Source of the DNA: Candidatus Krumholzibacteriota bacterium
Lineage (GTDB): Bacteria > Krumholzibacteriota > Krumholzibacteriia > Krumholzibacteriales > Krumholzibacteriaceae
Direction: 5' to 3'
Assembly (NCBI GenBank): GCA_016931295.1
Contig: JAFGEZ010000032.1
Coordinates: forward strand, 1 to 64,000
DNA: 64,000 nt
The notes under the pieces were generated by a model. It had not been told where the DNA came from. It saw nothing but the letters and a program-made list of their open reading frames with translations, and did no database searches. Below, one piece after another: positions 48,401-57,118 of this stretch; the first letter of the stretch is position 1, and each line of letters opens with the position of its first letter. A program made the translations under genes and the position numbers.

Positions 48401-49924
48401 TCAGTGGATCAGCACGCCGCCGCCCCCGTACAGGGCCACGCAGCCGCAGGTGATCTTGACCCCCTTCGACGTGTCTCCCCGCGTGAAGAGCCGCGTGTGG
48501 AGTCCCGCCGCCCCGTAGAACCTGACGGCGCCCGTTCCCGCGCTCGTGCAGCGGATCCGCCGCCCCGGCAGCGCCTGCACGAGCTGGCCTGCCTGGAAGA
48601 CGGCGCTTTCGCCGCCGGTGTCGACGTTGACGTACCGGTAGGGAAAGGCGGCATACGCCGCGTAGGTGCCGCTCAGCGTCGCGCCGAGCGATCCCATCGG
48701 CTTCACGTAGGCGATGCAGTTCTCCTTCGTCAGGTCGGGGCAGGGCAGGGCATCGAGGGTGAACCACGTGTTGCTCCCGATGCCGATGTACGGATCCCAG
48801 CAGGATCCCTGGCCCAGCCAGCCGCCCCAGCCGTAGTTCATGTGGTACTGCCTGATGTCCGAGACGATGCGCCACCCGTCGCACACGATCGAGTGGTCCG
48901 GGATGCCGTACTGGAGCGGCATGTTCTGGTCGAGATTGTCGCGGATCAACTCGAACCAGGAATCGCTCGAATAGCTCGGCCGATCCAGGACGAGCGGGAA
49001 GGCGCTGAAACGGAAGTTGCCGACGTACGCGATGTTCATGTCCACGTGGAACGCGGACGAGGCACAGCCGCCGTCCTTGCAGTAATCCATGTCGCAGGCC
49101 ATGCCGGCATGCAGGACGAGGAGCGCGGTCGCCTCGATCTGGTCGTGCGGCGACGACGCCGTCAGGTCGTCCGGCATGAGCGTCCACTCGTAATAGTTGT
49201 CCTGGTAGGGAACGCCGCTCCCGACCGGCGGCCAGGCCCAGTACTTCATGATCTGGGCCGCGGCGACCGCCACGCACCCCGCGGCGCACCGATCGTCGTA
49301 GCCGGGGCCGCAGGCGGTGGTCGCCGGCATGTAGAGGTTGTACGGATCGGTCTGGTTCCAGATCGTCGAGAGCATCACGCCCCCCGACTGGTAGTTGGCA
49401 AGGGCGCCGGCGAGCATCTCCGATCTCCTGAAATCGCCGGGATCCCGGGCGAGGATGTCCCGGGCGCCCCGGTAGTCGATCTCGCAGAGCGCCGCGACCG
49501 CCTCGGTCGGCGCCGTCTCGACGGGACCGATGCGCTCCTCGATGAGAAGGTGCTCCTGCGTTATCTTCCAGGCGATCACCTCGACGATGTCGGCGGGGCA
49601 GGCGGGATCGCCGTCCCAGGTCTCCGACGACGCCTTGACCGGCGCGAGGGCGTCGTGGATCGAGACGACGACGTGCCCGGCGGGCTCGATGTGGCACCAG
49701 TACCCGAGCAGCCGGTTGCCCCGGCGGAGCTCGGCGATGTCGCCGACGGAGGCCGCCGTCGACTCTCCCCAGCTGCCCGTCGCCGCGATGACGAGCTCGA
49801 TGTAGTTAGACGCTATGTTCCGGGCCTCGTCGCGCGTCACGGTCCGGCCCCGGACGAGCCCGGGCAGGAGCAGGAGGCCGAGGGCGATCGCCGCGATCAT
49901 CGTATGCATGCGTGTTCTCTTCAT
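48401..49924 (-). CDS. Secreted C10-family cysteine protease (streptopain-like)
   Basis: 507 residues. A signal peptide (about 1-26) precedes a propeptide of Spi/C10 type (VTRDEARNIASNYIE). The catalytic Cys217 is in GCVAVAAAQIMKYW, His344 in DHSIVCDGW, and the oxyanion tryptophan lies in HMNYGWGG. These match the streptopain and interpain family. Several extra cysteines (AGMACDMDYCKDGGC) may form disulfides. The C-terminal about 90 residues are a beta-rich extra domain. A GTG at 49933 is also possible. The gene follows the fibre protein gene after 13 bases, so the two are co-transcribed. Confidence 0.88.
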   Translation of the reverse strand: MKRTRMHTMIAAIALGLLLLPGLVRGRTVTRDEARNIASNYIELVIAATGSWGESTAASVGDIAELRRGNRLLGYWCHIEPAGHVVVSIHDALAPVKASSETWDGDPACPADIVEVIAWKITQEHLLIEERIGPVETAPTEAVAALCEIDYRGARDILARDPGDFRRSEMLAGALANYQSGGVMLSTIWNQTDPYNLYMPATTACGPGYDDRCAAGCVAVAAAQIMKYWAWPPVGSGVPYQDNYYEWTLMPDDLTASSPHDQIEATALLVLHAGMACDMDYCKDGGCASSAFHVDMNIAYVGNFRFSAFPLVLDRPSYSSDSWFELIRDNLDQNMPLQYGIPDHSIVCDGWRIVSDIRQYHMNYGWGGWLGQGSCWDPYIGIGSNTWFTLDALPCPDLTKENCIAYVKPMGSLGATLSGTYAAYAAFPYRYVNVDTGGESAVFQAGQLVQALPGRRIRCTSAGTGAVRFYGAAGLHTRLFTRGDTSKGVKITCGCVALYGGGGVLIH

Positions 49925-49937
49925 CTCGACCACCCCC

Positions 49938-51950
49938 TTACTGCAACGTGACGAGCACGAGGATCTGCCGCTTCGCGCCTTGTTCGAGTCGCTCCATCGC
50001 CTTGCCGAGAATGGCGCCCTGGGCCGACGCGCGATCGGTCGCCTTCATCGCGTGCCCCGGCGTCGACGACGTCGTGAGCAGGTCCCCCGGCTCGACCGCG
50101 CCGGCCGTGGCGTCGACGTTGCAGTAGACCCGTCCCGCGAGGGCCACGTCGCAGTCGAACTGCCCCACGCCGAGCCGGACCCCCGAGCCGAGCCCCTTCG
50201 CGCCGGCGGCGATCCCCGCGACGCGGCTGTCGTAGGCACGGGAACTCACGGCGAGCTTCCCCGGATTGTTTGCGTCGATGACGAGGACCGTGCCGGCGTC
50301 GATGCCCGCGCCTTCCGAGATGTCGAACCCCTCGGCGTAGTCGAGCCCCTCGCCGAACTCGGCCACCGGATCGCCCGTGCTCTCGCTCTCGATGAGTATG
50401 TTCCCGCGAACGGTGAGCTGCTTCGACGGATTGACGGTGCCGATACCGACGTTGCCGTTCTCCCGGATGGCCATGGCATGGACGGGAATGCCGACGCTGC
50501 CGACGGAGAACCGGATCCACGTCTCGCCGTTCGGCGTGCCGGTGGCGTTGTGGTGGCACCCGATGAAGAGCGCCTTCCGGTTGTCCCCCGGCGAGAAGGC
50601 GGTGAGGCGCGATCCGCCGTAGTCGTTGCTGCGGACTTCGATGTACTGGTCCGCCTCGTCCTCGCGGCGGACGTGGATGGTGCCCCCGTTCACCTCGAGG
50701 TTCGCCGTCGGGAGGATCGAGTTGATCCCGACGTTCCCGTTGTCGGCGATCACCATCCGGTGCACGTCGTCGACGCTCAGGTAGAGCCCCGATGCGGCCG
50801 ATGGATGCGCGATCTGCCGCGACGCGATCGTCGACTTGCGGTTGTCGGCGGCGTCGAGGAAATCGATCTTCCCGGTGACACGCATGTCCGAGGTGTCGGT
50901 CGACTTGATCTCGAACACCGACCCGTTCTCGCTGCTCGAGGTCAGTCGCGCGTAGGCGCGTCCCCCGGCGACCTCGAGCTGGCGCGCCGGCGTCTCGGTG
51001 CCGATGCCGACGAACCCGTTCTCCTTCAGCACCATCGGGATGATCGGCGAGGCGGCGTTCCCCGTGTAGAACCGGATCTGCGTCCCGCTGCTCGACGGCG
51101 ATCCGGTCTCGTTGTAGAGGCTCCCGATGCGGAGGGGCTTCTTGTTGCTCTCCGGCGAGAAGACCCGGAGGTAGCCGCCGTCGGCGTCGTTGTTGCGGAT
51201 CTCGGTGTACTGGGTGTCGTTGCGCCTGATGTGCAGCGCGCCGCCGAGTATGTCCAGCGCGGCGGTGGGGGCGGTCGTGCCGATCCCGATGTTCGCGCCG
51301 TCGTTGAAGAGGCTGCTCGTCGCCGCCCACCCGCTTCCCGTGTGATGGAGGGTCTGTCCCGACGAGCCCGGGGGCACCGTGCCGGTGCCGGTCGTCGTGA
51401 AGGAGTGCCACGCCCCGCCGTCGTACCCTTCGAAATCCGAGCCGGTCCAGCGGATCGTGCCGGCGTTCAGGTTGGCCGTGCCGCCGACTTTCACGGCGCC
51501 GGCGACGTCGAGCATCTCGGCGGGCGCGGTCGTGCCGATGCCCACGCTCCCCGTGGCCGGGACGAGGTTCTCCCCCCGCGTGCAGGCGGCGTTGAGGCTG
51601 TAGGCGACCGCGGTGAGCTGCACGCGAGGCGAAAGCTCCGTCTCCCCCTCGACGGAGATGCCGAGCCAGTACTGCCCGTCGAAGGGAAGATCGAGGGGAA
51701 CCGCCATGCCGAGGGTGACGGAGAATATCCCCTTGCCGACGGCGGCGTCGCTGGTCTCTTCCCAGAGCGCCGACCCGCCCGCGGGGACATCGTAGATCCT
51801 GAACGTCATCGTGTAGCTGCCGTCGGGCACGACCGGACCGTCCGCGCCGGTCAGCACCCCCTGGTAGTCGAGCGTCCGCGGCACCTCGGCGAACGCGCAG
51901 AGGCACAGCGACAAGACGAGCAACGTTGCAGCTAGCATGGATCTGAACAT
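49938..51950 (-). CDS. Secreted fibre-like protein with VGIGTxxP repeats
   Basis: 670 residues. A signal peptide (ending CAFA, about residue 21) is followed by EVPRTLDYQGVLTGADG and a beta-sandwich segment typical of this exported family. The middle has repeated units with SVGIGTTAP, NIGIGTTAP, FVGIGTETP, NVGINSILP and NVGIGTVNP, each followed by a short strand and a longer block beginning IHVRRED or LHIRRND. Such repeats occur in trimeric beta-helical tail-fibre-like proteins. The C-terminal part (LDYAEGFDISEGAGIDAGTVLV) resembles the region near S74-type fibre ends, but no S74 catalytic motif was seen. The ATG at 51950 is chosen; see the alternative at 52073. Confidence 0.78.
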   Translation of the reverse strand: MFRSMLAATLLVLSLCLCAFAEVPRTLDYQGVLTGADGPVVPDGSYTMTFRIYDVPAGGSALWEETSDAAVGKGIFSVTLGMAVPLDLPFDGQYWLGISVEGETELSPRVQLTAVAYSLNAACTRGENLVPATGSVGIGTTAPAEMLDVAGAVKVGGTANLNAGTIRWTGSDFEGYDGGAWHSFTTTGTGTVPPGSSGQTLHHTGSGWAATSSLFNDGANIGIGTTAPTAALDILGGALHIRRNDTQYTEIRNNDADGGYLRVFSPESNKKPLRIGSLYNETGSPSSSGTQIRFYTGNAASPIIPMVLKENGFVGIGTETPARQLEVAGGRAYARLTSSSENGSVFEIKSTDTSDMRVTGKIDFLDAADNRKSTIASRQIAHPSAASGLYLSVDDVHRMVIADNGNVGINSILPTANLEVNGGTIHVRREDEADQYIEVRSNDYGGSRLTAFSPGDNRKALFIGCHHNATGTPNGETWIRFSVGSVGIPVHAMAIRENGNVGIGTVNPSKQLTVRGNILIESESTGDPVAEFGEGLDYAEGFDISEGAGIDAGTVLVIDANNPGKLAVSSRAYDSRVAGIAAGAKGLGSGVRLGVGQFDCDVALAGRVYCNVDATAGAVEPGDLLTTSSTPGHAMKATDRASAQGAILGKAMERLEQGAKRQILVLVTLQ

Positions 51951-52134
51951 GCCTGACCCCCTTCGAGTGTTTGTGCGACGACAATGCATGACGCCGGCGC
52001 GCGTCGGGGCGGCCGCCGAGGCGGGCGCCAGCGCGAGCAGGACCAGAATACCGTTCCGGATGAACCGTTTCATGTTTATCCCCCCGTTGGTGCGAATGTG
52101 CGCACGTATTTTTGTGATGATTGAGCCGCCAGAA

Positions 52135-52164
52135 AAGATATCGTGCCTGGCGGGCGTCTGTCAA
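52135..52164 (-). promoter_or_regulatory. Promoter of the fibre-protease operon
   Basis: Minus strand TTGACA (52159-52164), 18 bases, TATCTT (52135-52140). Predicted start near 52128, upstream of both candidate ATGs. Confidence 0.65.
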
Positions 52165-52239
52165 CGGGATGCGACGGTCCGCCTCGGCCGAGCCGGGTGA
52201 TGCACGATCCGATTGTCGTCGGAATATCCGGACGCCTGC

Positions 52240-52268
52240 TTGACAATGTGCCGGATTTCACATACGGT
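52240..52268 (+). promoter_or_regulatory. Promoter of the lipoprotein gene at 52317
   Basis: TTGACA, 17 bases, TACGGT. The -35 is perfect and the -10 weak. It lies back to back with the minus-strand promoter 76 bases away. Confidence 0.5.
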
Positions 52269-52316
52269 CGCGGCGATTCTCCTGTTCCAGTTCAACCAGA
52301 GCCTGGGAGGTAACGA

Positions 52317-52865
52317 GTGAAGAAGCGTATCGTTTCCGGGATGATTCTGTGCCTCGCGCTCGTGGTCGTCGGCTGCACGGGGGAGGATGGGGCGCGGGGG
52401 CCCGCCGGCCCGGCCGGCACCGCGAACGTCATCTACTCGGACTGGTACGAGACCGATCCCTGGGTCCAGGAGGCGTTCTACGGCGCGATCGAACGAACCT
52501 TCACGATGACGACCACCGCCCTGACGCAGGAGATCATCGACCATGGCGTCGTCCTGGTCTACATGCGGTTCCTGGGGATTTCCCCGGAGATCTGCCAGCT
52601 GCCCGTGACCGTCGAGGATGTGGATTACCGCTTCCATTTCCGGGCGCGGGCCGGAAGCATCAAGGTCGCCTACTATTCGATACCCTCTCCCGGGACGGAT
52701 CCGGGCGCCATCCCGAGCGGCAACGTGGCCAGGTACGTGTTGATCCCCGGGGGCGCTCTCGACGAGATTGCCGGGAGCAGGGGCATTTCCCGCTCGCGCC
52801 TGATCGACTCGCTCGGTGCCATGACCTACGAGGAGACGTGCGGGCTGTTCGAAATCCACGAGTAA
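52317..52865 (+). CDS. Lipoprotein with short collagen-like stretch
   Basis: 182 residues. The signal ends in VVGC at Cys20. Directly after it come about five Gly-x-y triplets (GEDGARGPAGPAG), a collagen-like linker common at this position in bacterial lipoproteins. The rest is a mixed alpha/beta domain (TMTTTALTQEIIDHGVVLVY, then YRFHFRARAGSIKVAYYS) of unknown family. The start is GTG at 52317 after GGGAGG. The gene is monocistronic as far as can be seen. Confidence 0.75.
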   Translation: MKKRIVSGMILCLALVVVGCTGEDGARGPAGPAGTANVIYSDWYETDPWVQEAFYGAIERTFTMTTTALTQEIIDHGVVLVYMRFLGISPEICQLPVTVEDVDYRFHFRARAGSIKVAYYSIPSPGTDPGAIPSGNVARYVLIPGGALDEIAGSRGISRSRLIDSLGAMTYEETCGLFEIHE

Positions 52866-53173
52866 CGACGCCCGGCCCGGCGCCGGCGCCATACGAACGG
52901 GCGGCGCGCTCTCCCTCGAGCACGTCGCCCGTCGCATGTCCAAATCTTCTTCGCGCTCCCGGCATCATCCTCGCCGGAGAACGGGCCGCCGTACACGTCA
53001 TTCCCGTGCCATCGCGTTGACCGGCGGGGAAAAACGGCTTGCCGCCAAGCACTTGAATCGTTATGTTGTTCTGGCCGGATTTGTCAGACGGCTGTGTATC
53101 GATTCGTGATTTCATCTCCTTTCCAGGCCGGGGAGCATGGGATCGCGCAATTTTTTTGTCCGAGGAGGATGTC
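52866..53173. other. Gap between the lipoprotein and prpE
   Basis: No gene seen. A weak promoter-like pair, TTGCCG (53040) and TTATGT (53062) with 16 bases between, could serve prpE. There is no clear terminator hairpin. The T-run near 53151 has no stem. Confidence 0.5.
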
Positions 53174-55072
53174 GTGCCCGGGAAGTACCGCGAAGCGTAC
53201 AGGCGATCGATCAAGGACCCCGACGGATTCTGGGGCGAGGCGGCGAAGGGGATCGACTGGTATACCGAGCCCGCGAAGGTGCTCGACGATTCAGAAAAGC
53301 CCTTCTACCGCTGGTTCACCGGCGGCGAGCTGAACACCTGCTTCAATGCCCTCGACCGCCACGTCGAGGGGGGCCGCGCCGACCAGCCCGCCCTCATCTA
53401 CGACAGCCCCGTGACGGGCGTCGTCCGTACGTACACCTACGGCGAGCTTCTGGACGAGGTCTCGCGCTTCGCCGGCGTCCTCTCATCGATCGGCGTCCGG
53501 AAAGGCGACCGCGTGGTCGTCTACATGCCGATGATCCCCCAGGCGGCGATCGCGATGCTCGCCTGCGCGCGGATCGGCGCGATACACTCCGTGGTCTTCG
53601 GCGGCTTCGCCGCGCACGAGCTGGCCATCCGCATCGACGACGCGAAGCCCCGGGCGATCGTCTCGGCCTCCTGCGGGATCGAGGGCAAAAAGACGATCGA
53701 GTACAAGCCCCTCCTCGACAAGGCGATCGAGCTCGCCGAGCACAAGCCGGAGCACACGATCGTCTTCCAGCGCGAGCAGGCAACCGCATCGATGATCGCG
53801 GGCCGCGACCTCGACTGGGTCGAGGCGATGTCCGGCGCCGAGCCGGCTTCCTGCGTGCCGGTCAAGGCGACCGACCCCCTCTACATCCTCTACACCTCCG
53901 GCACGACGGGGATGCCGAAGGGGGTCGTCCGGGACAACGGCGGACACGCCGTCGCCCTCGCCTGGTCGATGAAGCATGTCTACGACGTCGAGCCGGGCGA
54001 GGTCTTCTGGGCGGCCTCCGACGTCGGCTGGGTCGTCGGCCATTCCTACATTGTCTACGCGCCGCTCCTCGCCGGCTGCACGACGATCCTCTACGAGGGC
54101 AAGCCCGTGGGCACGCCCGACGCCGGCGTCTTCTGGCGCGTCATCTCCGAGCACGGCGTGAAGGCGCTCTTCACCGCGCCGACCGCCTTCCGCGCGATCA
54201 AACGGGAGGACCCGAACGGCGAGCTGCTCGCCGGCCACGACCTCTCCCGCTTCAGGTATCTCTTCCTCGCCGGCGAGCGGCTCGATCCCGACACGTACAA
54301 CTGGGCGCGCGACCTGCTCGGCGTCCCCGTCATCGACCACTGGTGGCAGACGGAGACGGGCTGGGCGATCGTCGCCAACTGCATGGGGATCGAGCCGATG
54401 CCCGTCAAGGCGGGATCGCCGACCTTCCCGGTGCCCGGATACCGCGTGGAGATCGTCGACACCGAGGGGAAGATCCTCGACCGCGAGGAGGAGGGGATCG
54501 TCGTCATCGGTCTCCCGCTGCCCCCGGGCTGCCTGCCGACGCTCTGGGAAAACGACCGAAAGTACAAGGAGTCGTACATCTATCCCTACGACGGCTACTA
54601 CTTCACCGGCGACGGCGGCTACATCGACGAGGACGGCTACGTCTTCATCATGGGACGCGTGGACGACGTGATCAACGTCGCCGGGCACCGGCTCTCGACG
54701 GGCGGGATGGAGGAGGTCATCGCCACCCACCCGGATGTCGCCGAGTGCGCCGTCCTCGGCGTCGAGGACAGCTTCAAGGGGCAGCTCCCCCTCGGCTTCG
54801 TCGTCCTCAAGGCGGGGGTCGACCGCGACCGCGCGGAGATCGCGGCGGAACTCGTGCAGATGGTCCGCTCGGAGATCGGCGCCGTCGCCTGCTTCAAGAA
54901 GGCCATCGTCGTCGACCGGTTGCCCAAGACCCGCTCGGGCAAGATCCTCCGCGGGACGATGCGCAGGATCGCCGACGGCAAGGAGTACAAGGTGCCCTCG
55001 ACGATCGGCGACCCGGACACCCTTCCCGAGATCGAGGCGGCCGTCGCGACGGTCGGCTACGGCAGGAAGTAG
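53174..55072 (+). CDS. prpE: Propionyl-CoA synthetase (propionate-CoA ligase)
   Basis: 632 residues. An acyl-CoA synthetase with LYTSGTTGMPKG, the VVRDNGGHAVALAWSMKHVY block, WWQTETGW and the C-terminal lysine motif RSGKILRG. The wording of YDSPVTGVVRTYTYGELLDE and ASDVGWVVGHSYIVYAPLL fits PrpE more than AcsA. It makes propionyl-CoA (or acetyl-CoA) from the acid, ATP and CoA. The frame starts earlier, but the GTG at 53174 follows GAGGAGG by 5 bases and gives the family start PGKYREAYRRS. It is convergent with ald. Confidence 0.93.
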   Translation: MPGKYREAYRRSIKDPDGFWGEAAKGIDWYTEPAKVLDDSEKPFYRWFTGGELNTCFNALDRHVEGGRADQPALIYDSPVTGVVRTYTYGELLDEVSRFAGVLSSIGVRKGDRVVVYMPMIPQAAIAMLACARIGAIHSVVFGGFAAHELAIRIDDAKPRAIVSASCGIEGKKTIEYKPLLDKAIELAEHKPEHTIVFQREQATASMIAGRDLDWVEAMSGAEPASCVPVKATDPLYILYTSGTTGMPKGVVRDNGGHAVALAWSMKHVYDVEPGEVFWAASDVGWVVGHSYIVYAPLLAGCTTILYEGKPVGTPDAGVFWRVISEHGVKALFTAPTAFRAIKREDPNGELLAGHDLSRFRYLFLAGERLDPDTYNWARDLLGVPVIDHWWQTETGWAIVANCMGIEPMPVKAGSPTFPVPGYRVEIVDTEGKILDREEEGIVVIGLPLPPGCLPTLWENDRKYKESYIYPYDGYYFTGDGGYIDEDGYVFIMGRVDDVINVAGHRLSTGGMEEVIATHPDVAECAVLGVEDSFKGQLPLGFVVLKAGVDRDRAEIAAELVQMVRSEIGAVACFKKAIVVDRLPKTRSGKILRGTMRRIADGKEYKVPSTIGDPDTLPEIEAAVATVGYGRK

Positions 55073-55107
55073 CGGGCGCGCTTCCGTACGCCGGCGGACG
55101 CGGCACG

Positions 55108-55142
55108 AAAAAAACGCCCCCTCCCCGAACGGGGAGGGGGCG
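55108..55142. terminator. Terminator between convergent prpE and ald
   Basis: CGCCCCCTCCCC, loop GAAC, GGGGAGGGGGCG: a perfect 12-bp stem. Seven A before it give a T-run on the minus strand, so it is a strong terminator for ald and may also stop prpE transcripts. Confidence 0.88.
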
Positions 55143-55167
55143 TCGTCGTGTCCGATCGAACGGGCCG

Positions 55168-56280
55168 CTAGATGAGGGAATCGAGCGGCACGTACTTCAT
55201 GCGGAAGGCCCGGGCGACGGCGGGGTCGGTGACCTGGCCGTCGAGGATGTTCACGCCGGTCCAGATCGCCGGGTTCTTCTTCGCGGCCTCTTCCCAGCCC
55301 TTGTTCGCGATCTCGACCGCGTAGGGGAGGGTGGCGTTGGTCAGGGCCAGCGTGCTCGTCCGGCAGACGGCGCCGGGCATGTTCGCCACGCCGTAATGGA
55401 CGACGTCGTTGATCACGTAGGTGGGGTCGGAATGGGTGGTCGGCTTGATCGTCTCGATGCAGCCGCCCTGGTCGACGGCGACGTCGACGATCACGGACCC
55501 GTTCTTCATGAGCTTCAGCATGCCGCGGGTGACGAGCTTCGGCGCCTTCGCGCCCCGGATGAGGACGGCTCCCACGAGCAGGTCGGCCTCGGCGATCTTG
55601 CGGCGGATGTTCGCGGGGTTCGACATGAGCGTGGTCACGTTCGCCGGCATCACGTCGTCGAGGTAGCGCAGGCGCTCGAGGTCGATGTCGAGGATCGTGA
55701 CGCTCGCGCCGAGGCCGGCGGCCATCTTCGCCGCCTCGGTGCCGACGACGCCGCCGCCGAGGATGACGACGCTGGCCGGCTCGACGCCGGGAACGCCGCC
55801 GAGGAGCAGGCCGAGCCCGCCCATCGGGCGCTCGAGGTACTTGGCCCCTTCCTGGATCGCCATCCGGCCGGCCACCTCGCTCATCGGGGTGAGCAGCGGC
55901 AGCGAGCCGTCCTTCTCGATCATCGTCTCGTAGGCGATCGAGATCGCGCCGGACTTGATCATGCCGTCGGTGAGCGCGCGGTCCGCGGCGAAGTGGAAAT
56001 ATGTGAAGACGATCTGGCCCTTGCGGATCATCCTGACCTCGACCGGCTGCGGCTCCTTGACCTTGATGATCATGTCGGCCCGCTTGAAGATGTCCTTCGC
56101 CGAGGCGACCATCGTCGCGCCCGCGGCGCGGTACTCGGCGTCGGCGAACCCGCTGCCGACACCGGCGTTCTTCTGTACGAGGACCTTGTGGCCGTGCTTC
56201 CTGAGCGTCTCCACGCCCACCGGGAGCAGGGCCACGCGGTACTCGTGGTTCTTGATCTCCTTCGGAAGACCGATAATCAT
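55168..56280 (-). CDS. ald: Alanine dehydrogenase
   Basis: 370 residues. It interconverts L-alanine and pyruvate plus ammonia with NAD. The N-terminus [18 protein letters not shown], Lys75 (VKEPQP), His96 (YFHFAAD) and the Rossmann loop GGGVVG at 175-180 are conserved. The start ATG at 56280 is the first in frame and gives the normal length. A 20-base inverted repeat overlaps the likely -10 just upstream, which hints at repressor control. It shares a terminator region with prpE. Confidence 0.97.
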   Translation of the reverse strand: MIIGLPKEIKNHEYRVALLPVGVETLRKHGHKVLVQKNAGVGSGFADAEYRAAGATMVASAKDIFKRADMIIKVKEPQPVEVRMIRKGQIVFTYFHFAADRALTDGMIKSGAISIAYETMIEKDGSLPLLTPMSEVAGRMAIQEGAKYLERPMGGLGLLLGGVPGVEPASVVILGGGVVGTEAAKMAAGLGASVTILDIDLERLRYLDDVMPANVTTLMSNPANIRRKIAEADLLVGAVLIRGAKAPKLVTRGMLKLMKNGSVIVDVAVDQGGCIETIKPTTHSDPTYVINDVVHYGVANMPGAVCRTSTLALTNATLPYAVEIANKGWEEAAKKNPAIWTGVNILDGQVTDPAVARAFRMKYVPLDSLI

Positions 56281-56303
56281 GGGACCACCTCTGGCTGAGA
56301 AGG

Positions 56304-56328
56304 TTTATAGTGAACGAGACGTTTCACT
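56304..56328 (-). promoter_or_regulatory. Inverted repeat overlapping the ald -10
   Basis: On the minus strand AGTGAA, 8 bases, TTCACT (56309-56328), running into TATAAA (56304-56309), a plausible -10 for ald. No convincing -35. It could be the site of a repressor. Confidence 0.4.
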
Positions 56329-56423
56329 AACTCGTAACGAGAACGTCAATAATATATGCCCCGCCGCGGGCCGTTCAAGGACTTTTTCCGACCCGGCAAG
56401 GAGCGCTGCAAGCCGGAAAGCAC

Positions 56424-56453
56424 TGGAACGTCCGGGCCGTCGCGTTGTATATT
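56424..56453 (+). promoter_or_regulatory. Possible promoter of the radical SAM cassette
   Basis: TGGAAC, 18 bases, TATATT. The leader that follows contains a 14-base palindrome CCGGCCGCGGCCGG (56469-56482). The distance to the ATG at 56566 is about 110 bases. Confidence 0.4.
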
Positions 56454-56565
56454 GAGATGTGAAACGAACCGGCCGCGGCCGGAGAAACCACCCCTCGCGA
56501 TCCGCATGATCATCTGATACCGGTCGAAACGCATCGAACGTGGTATTCCGTGAAAGGGGATCGCC

Positions 56566-57114
56566 ATGTCCCGGAAGGTTCTCGTCGCGGCGGCCGTCGC
56601 GGCCCTCTCGCTCTGTTTCGTCGTCGTCTCCCTCCTCGTTCTCCTCTCGCGCGGCCGCGGGCCGCTGCTCGGGGCCAAGCTCCGTCTCGGCGCGCTCCTC
56701 CTCTCCCTCGGCGCCGTCGCCGTGACGGGGTCGTGCGGCGACAACGAGGCTACCTGTTACGCGCCGGCGATCTCGAACCACGTCGTCGTCGAGGATCCGG
56801 AGCAGGAGGTCGACGGCGTCCCGATCGACCTCTCCCAGGGAAACGTCATTCGCTGCCGGATCGAGTCGAGGAGCGGCGACGCATTCTCCTGGCGGATCGC
56901 GGACGACTCGCTCGTCGAGATCGACCGCGGCGACATCGAGCCCCTCGACGGGGCGTGGGACGAATCGACCGAGCAGTTCGAGATCGTCATCGACCCGTCG
57001 CTCTCGACCGGCGCCTACTGGCTGTGGCTCTACGAGACCGACGCCACGCACCAGCCGACCGATCCCTACGGTTTCTCCTCGATCCGCCTCCTCGTGACGA
57101 ACGACGGGGGCTGA
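56566..57114 (+). CDS. Membrane-anchored protein paired with a radical SAM enzyme
   Basis: 182 residues, not recognised. Two hydrophobic stretches, about 5-28 and 39-55, flank a basic loop (SRGRGPLLGAKLR). The second ends in a lipobox-like VTGSC (Cys57). After GSCGDNEATCYAP come a beta-rich domain (residues about 70-180) with EIVIDPSLSTGAYWLWLYETD. Cysteines are at 17, 57, 64 and 97. The gene stops 4 bases before the radical SAM/SPASM gene, so the two are co-transcribed. By analogy with peptide-modifying SPASM enzymes, this protein may be the substrate or a membrane partner, but that is inference. The ATG follows AAAGGGG. Confidence 0.75.
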   Translation: MSRKVLVAAAVAALSLCFVVVSLLVLLSRGRGPLLGAKLRLGALLLSLGAVAVTGSCGDNEATCYAPAISNHVVVEDPEQEVDGVPIDLSQGNVIRCRIESRSGDAFSWRIADDSLVEIDRGDIEPLDGAWDESTEQFEIVIDPSLSTGAYWLWLYETDATHQPTDPYGFSSIRLLVTNDGG

Positions 57115-57118
57115 GGAG

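Larger units (their letters stand above)
51951..52316. other. Divergent control region with alternative start for the fibre gene
   Basis: It carries a minus-strand promoter (52135-52164) for the fibre-protease operon and a plus-strand promoter (52240-52268) for the next lipoprotein. An in-frame upstream ATG at 52073 (minus) adds a 41-residue N-terminus that itself looks like a signal peptide. No separate gene is supported. Confidence 0.6.

Noticed and set aside
51950-52073. ATG at 52073 as the definite start of the fibre protein
   Set aside because: It would put a second signal-peptide-like segment inside the mature protein. The ATG at 51950 gives a standard exported N-terminus, so 52073 is kept only as an alternative.
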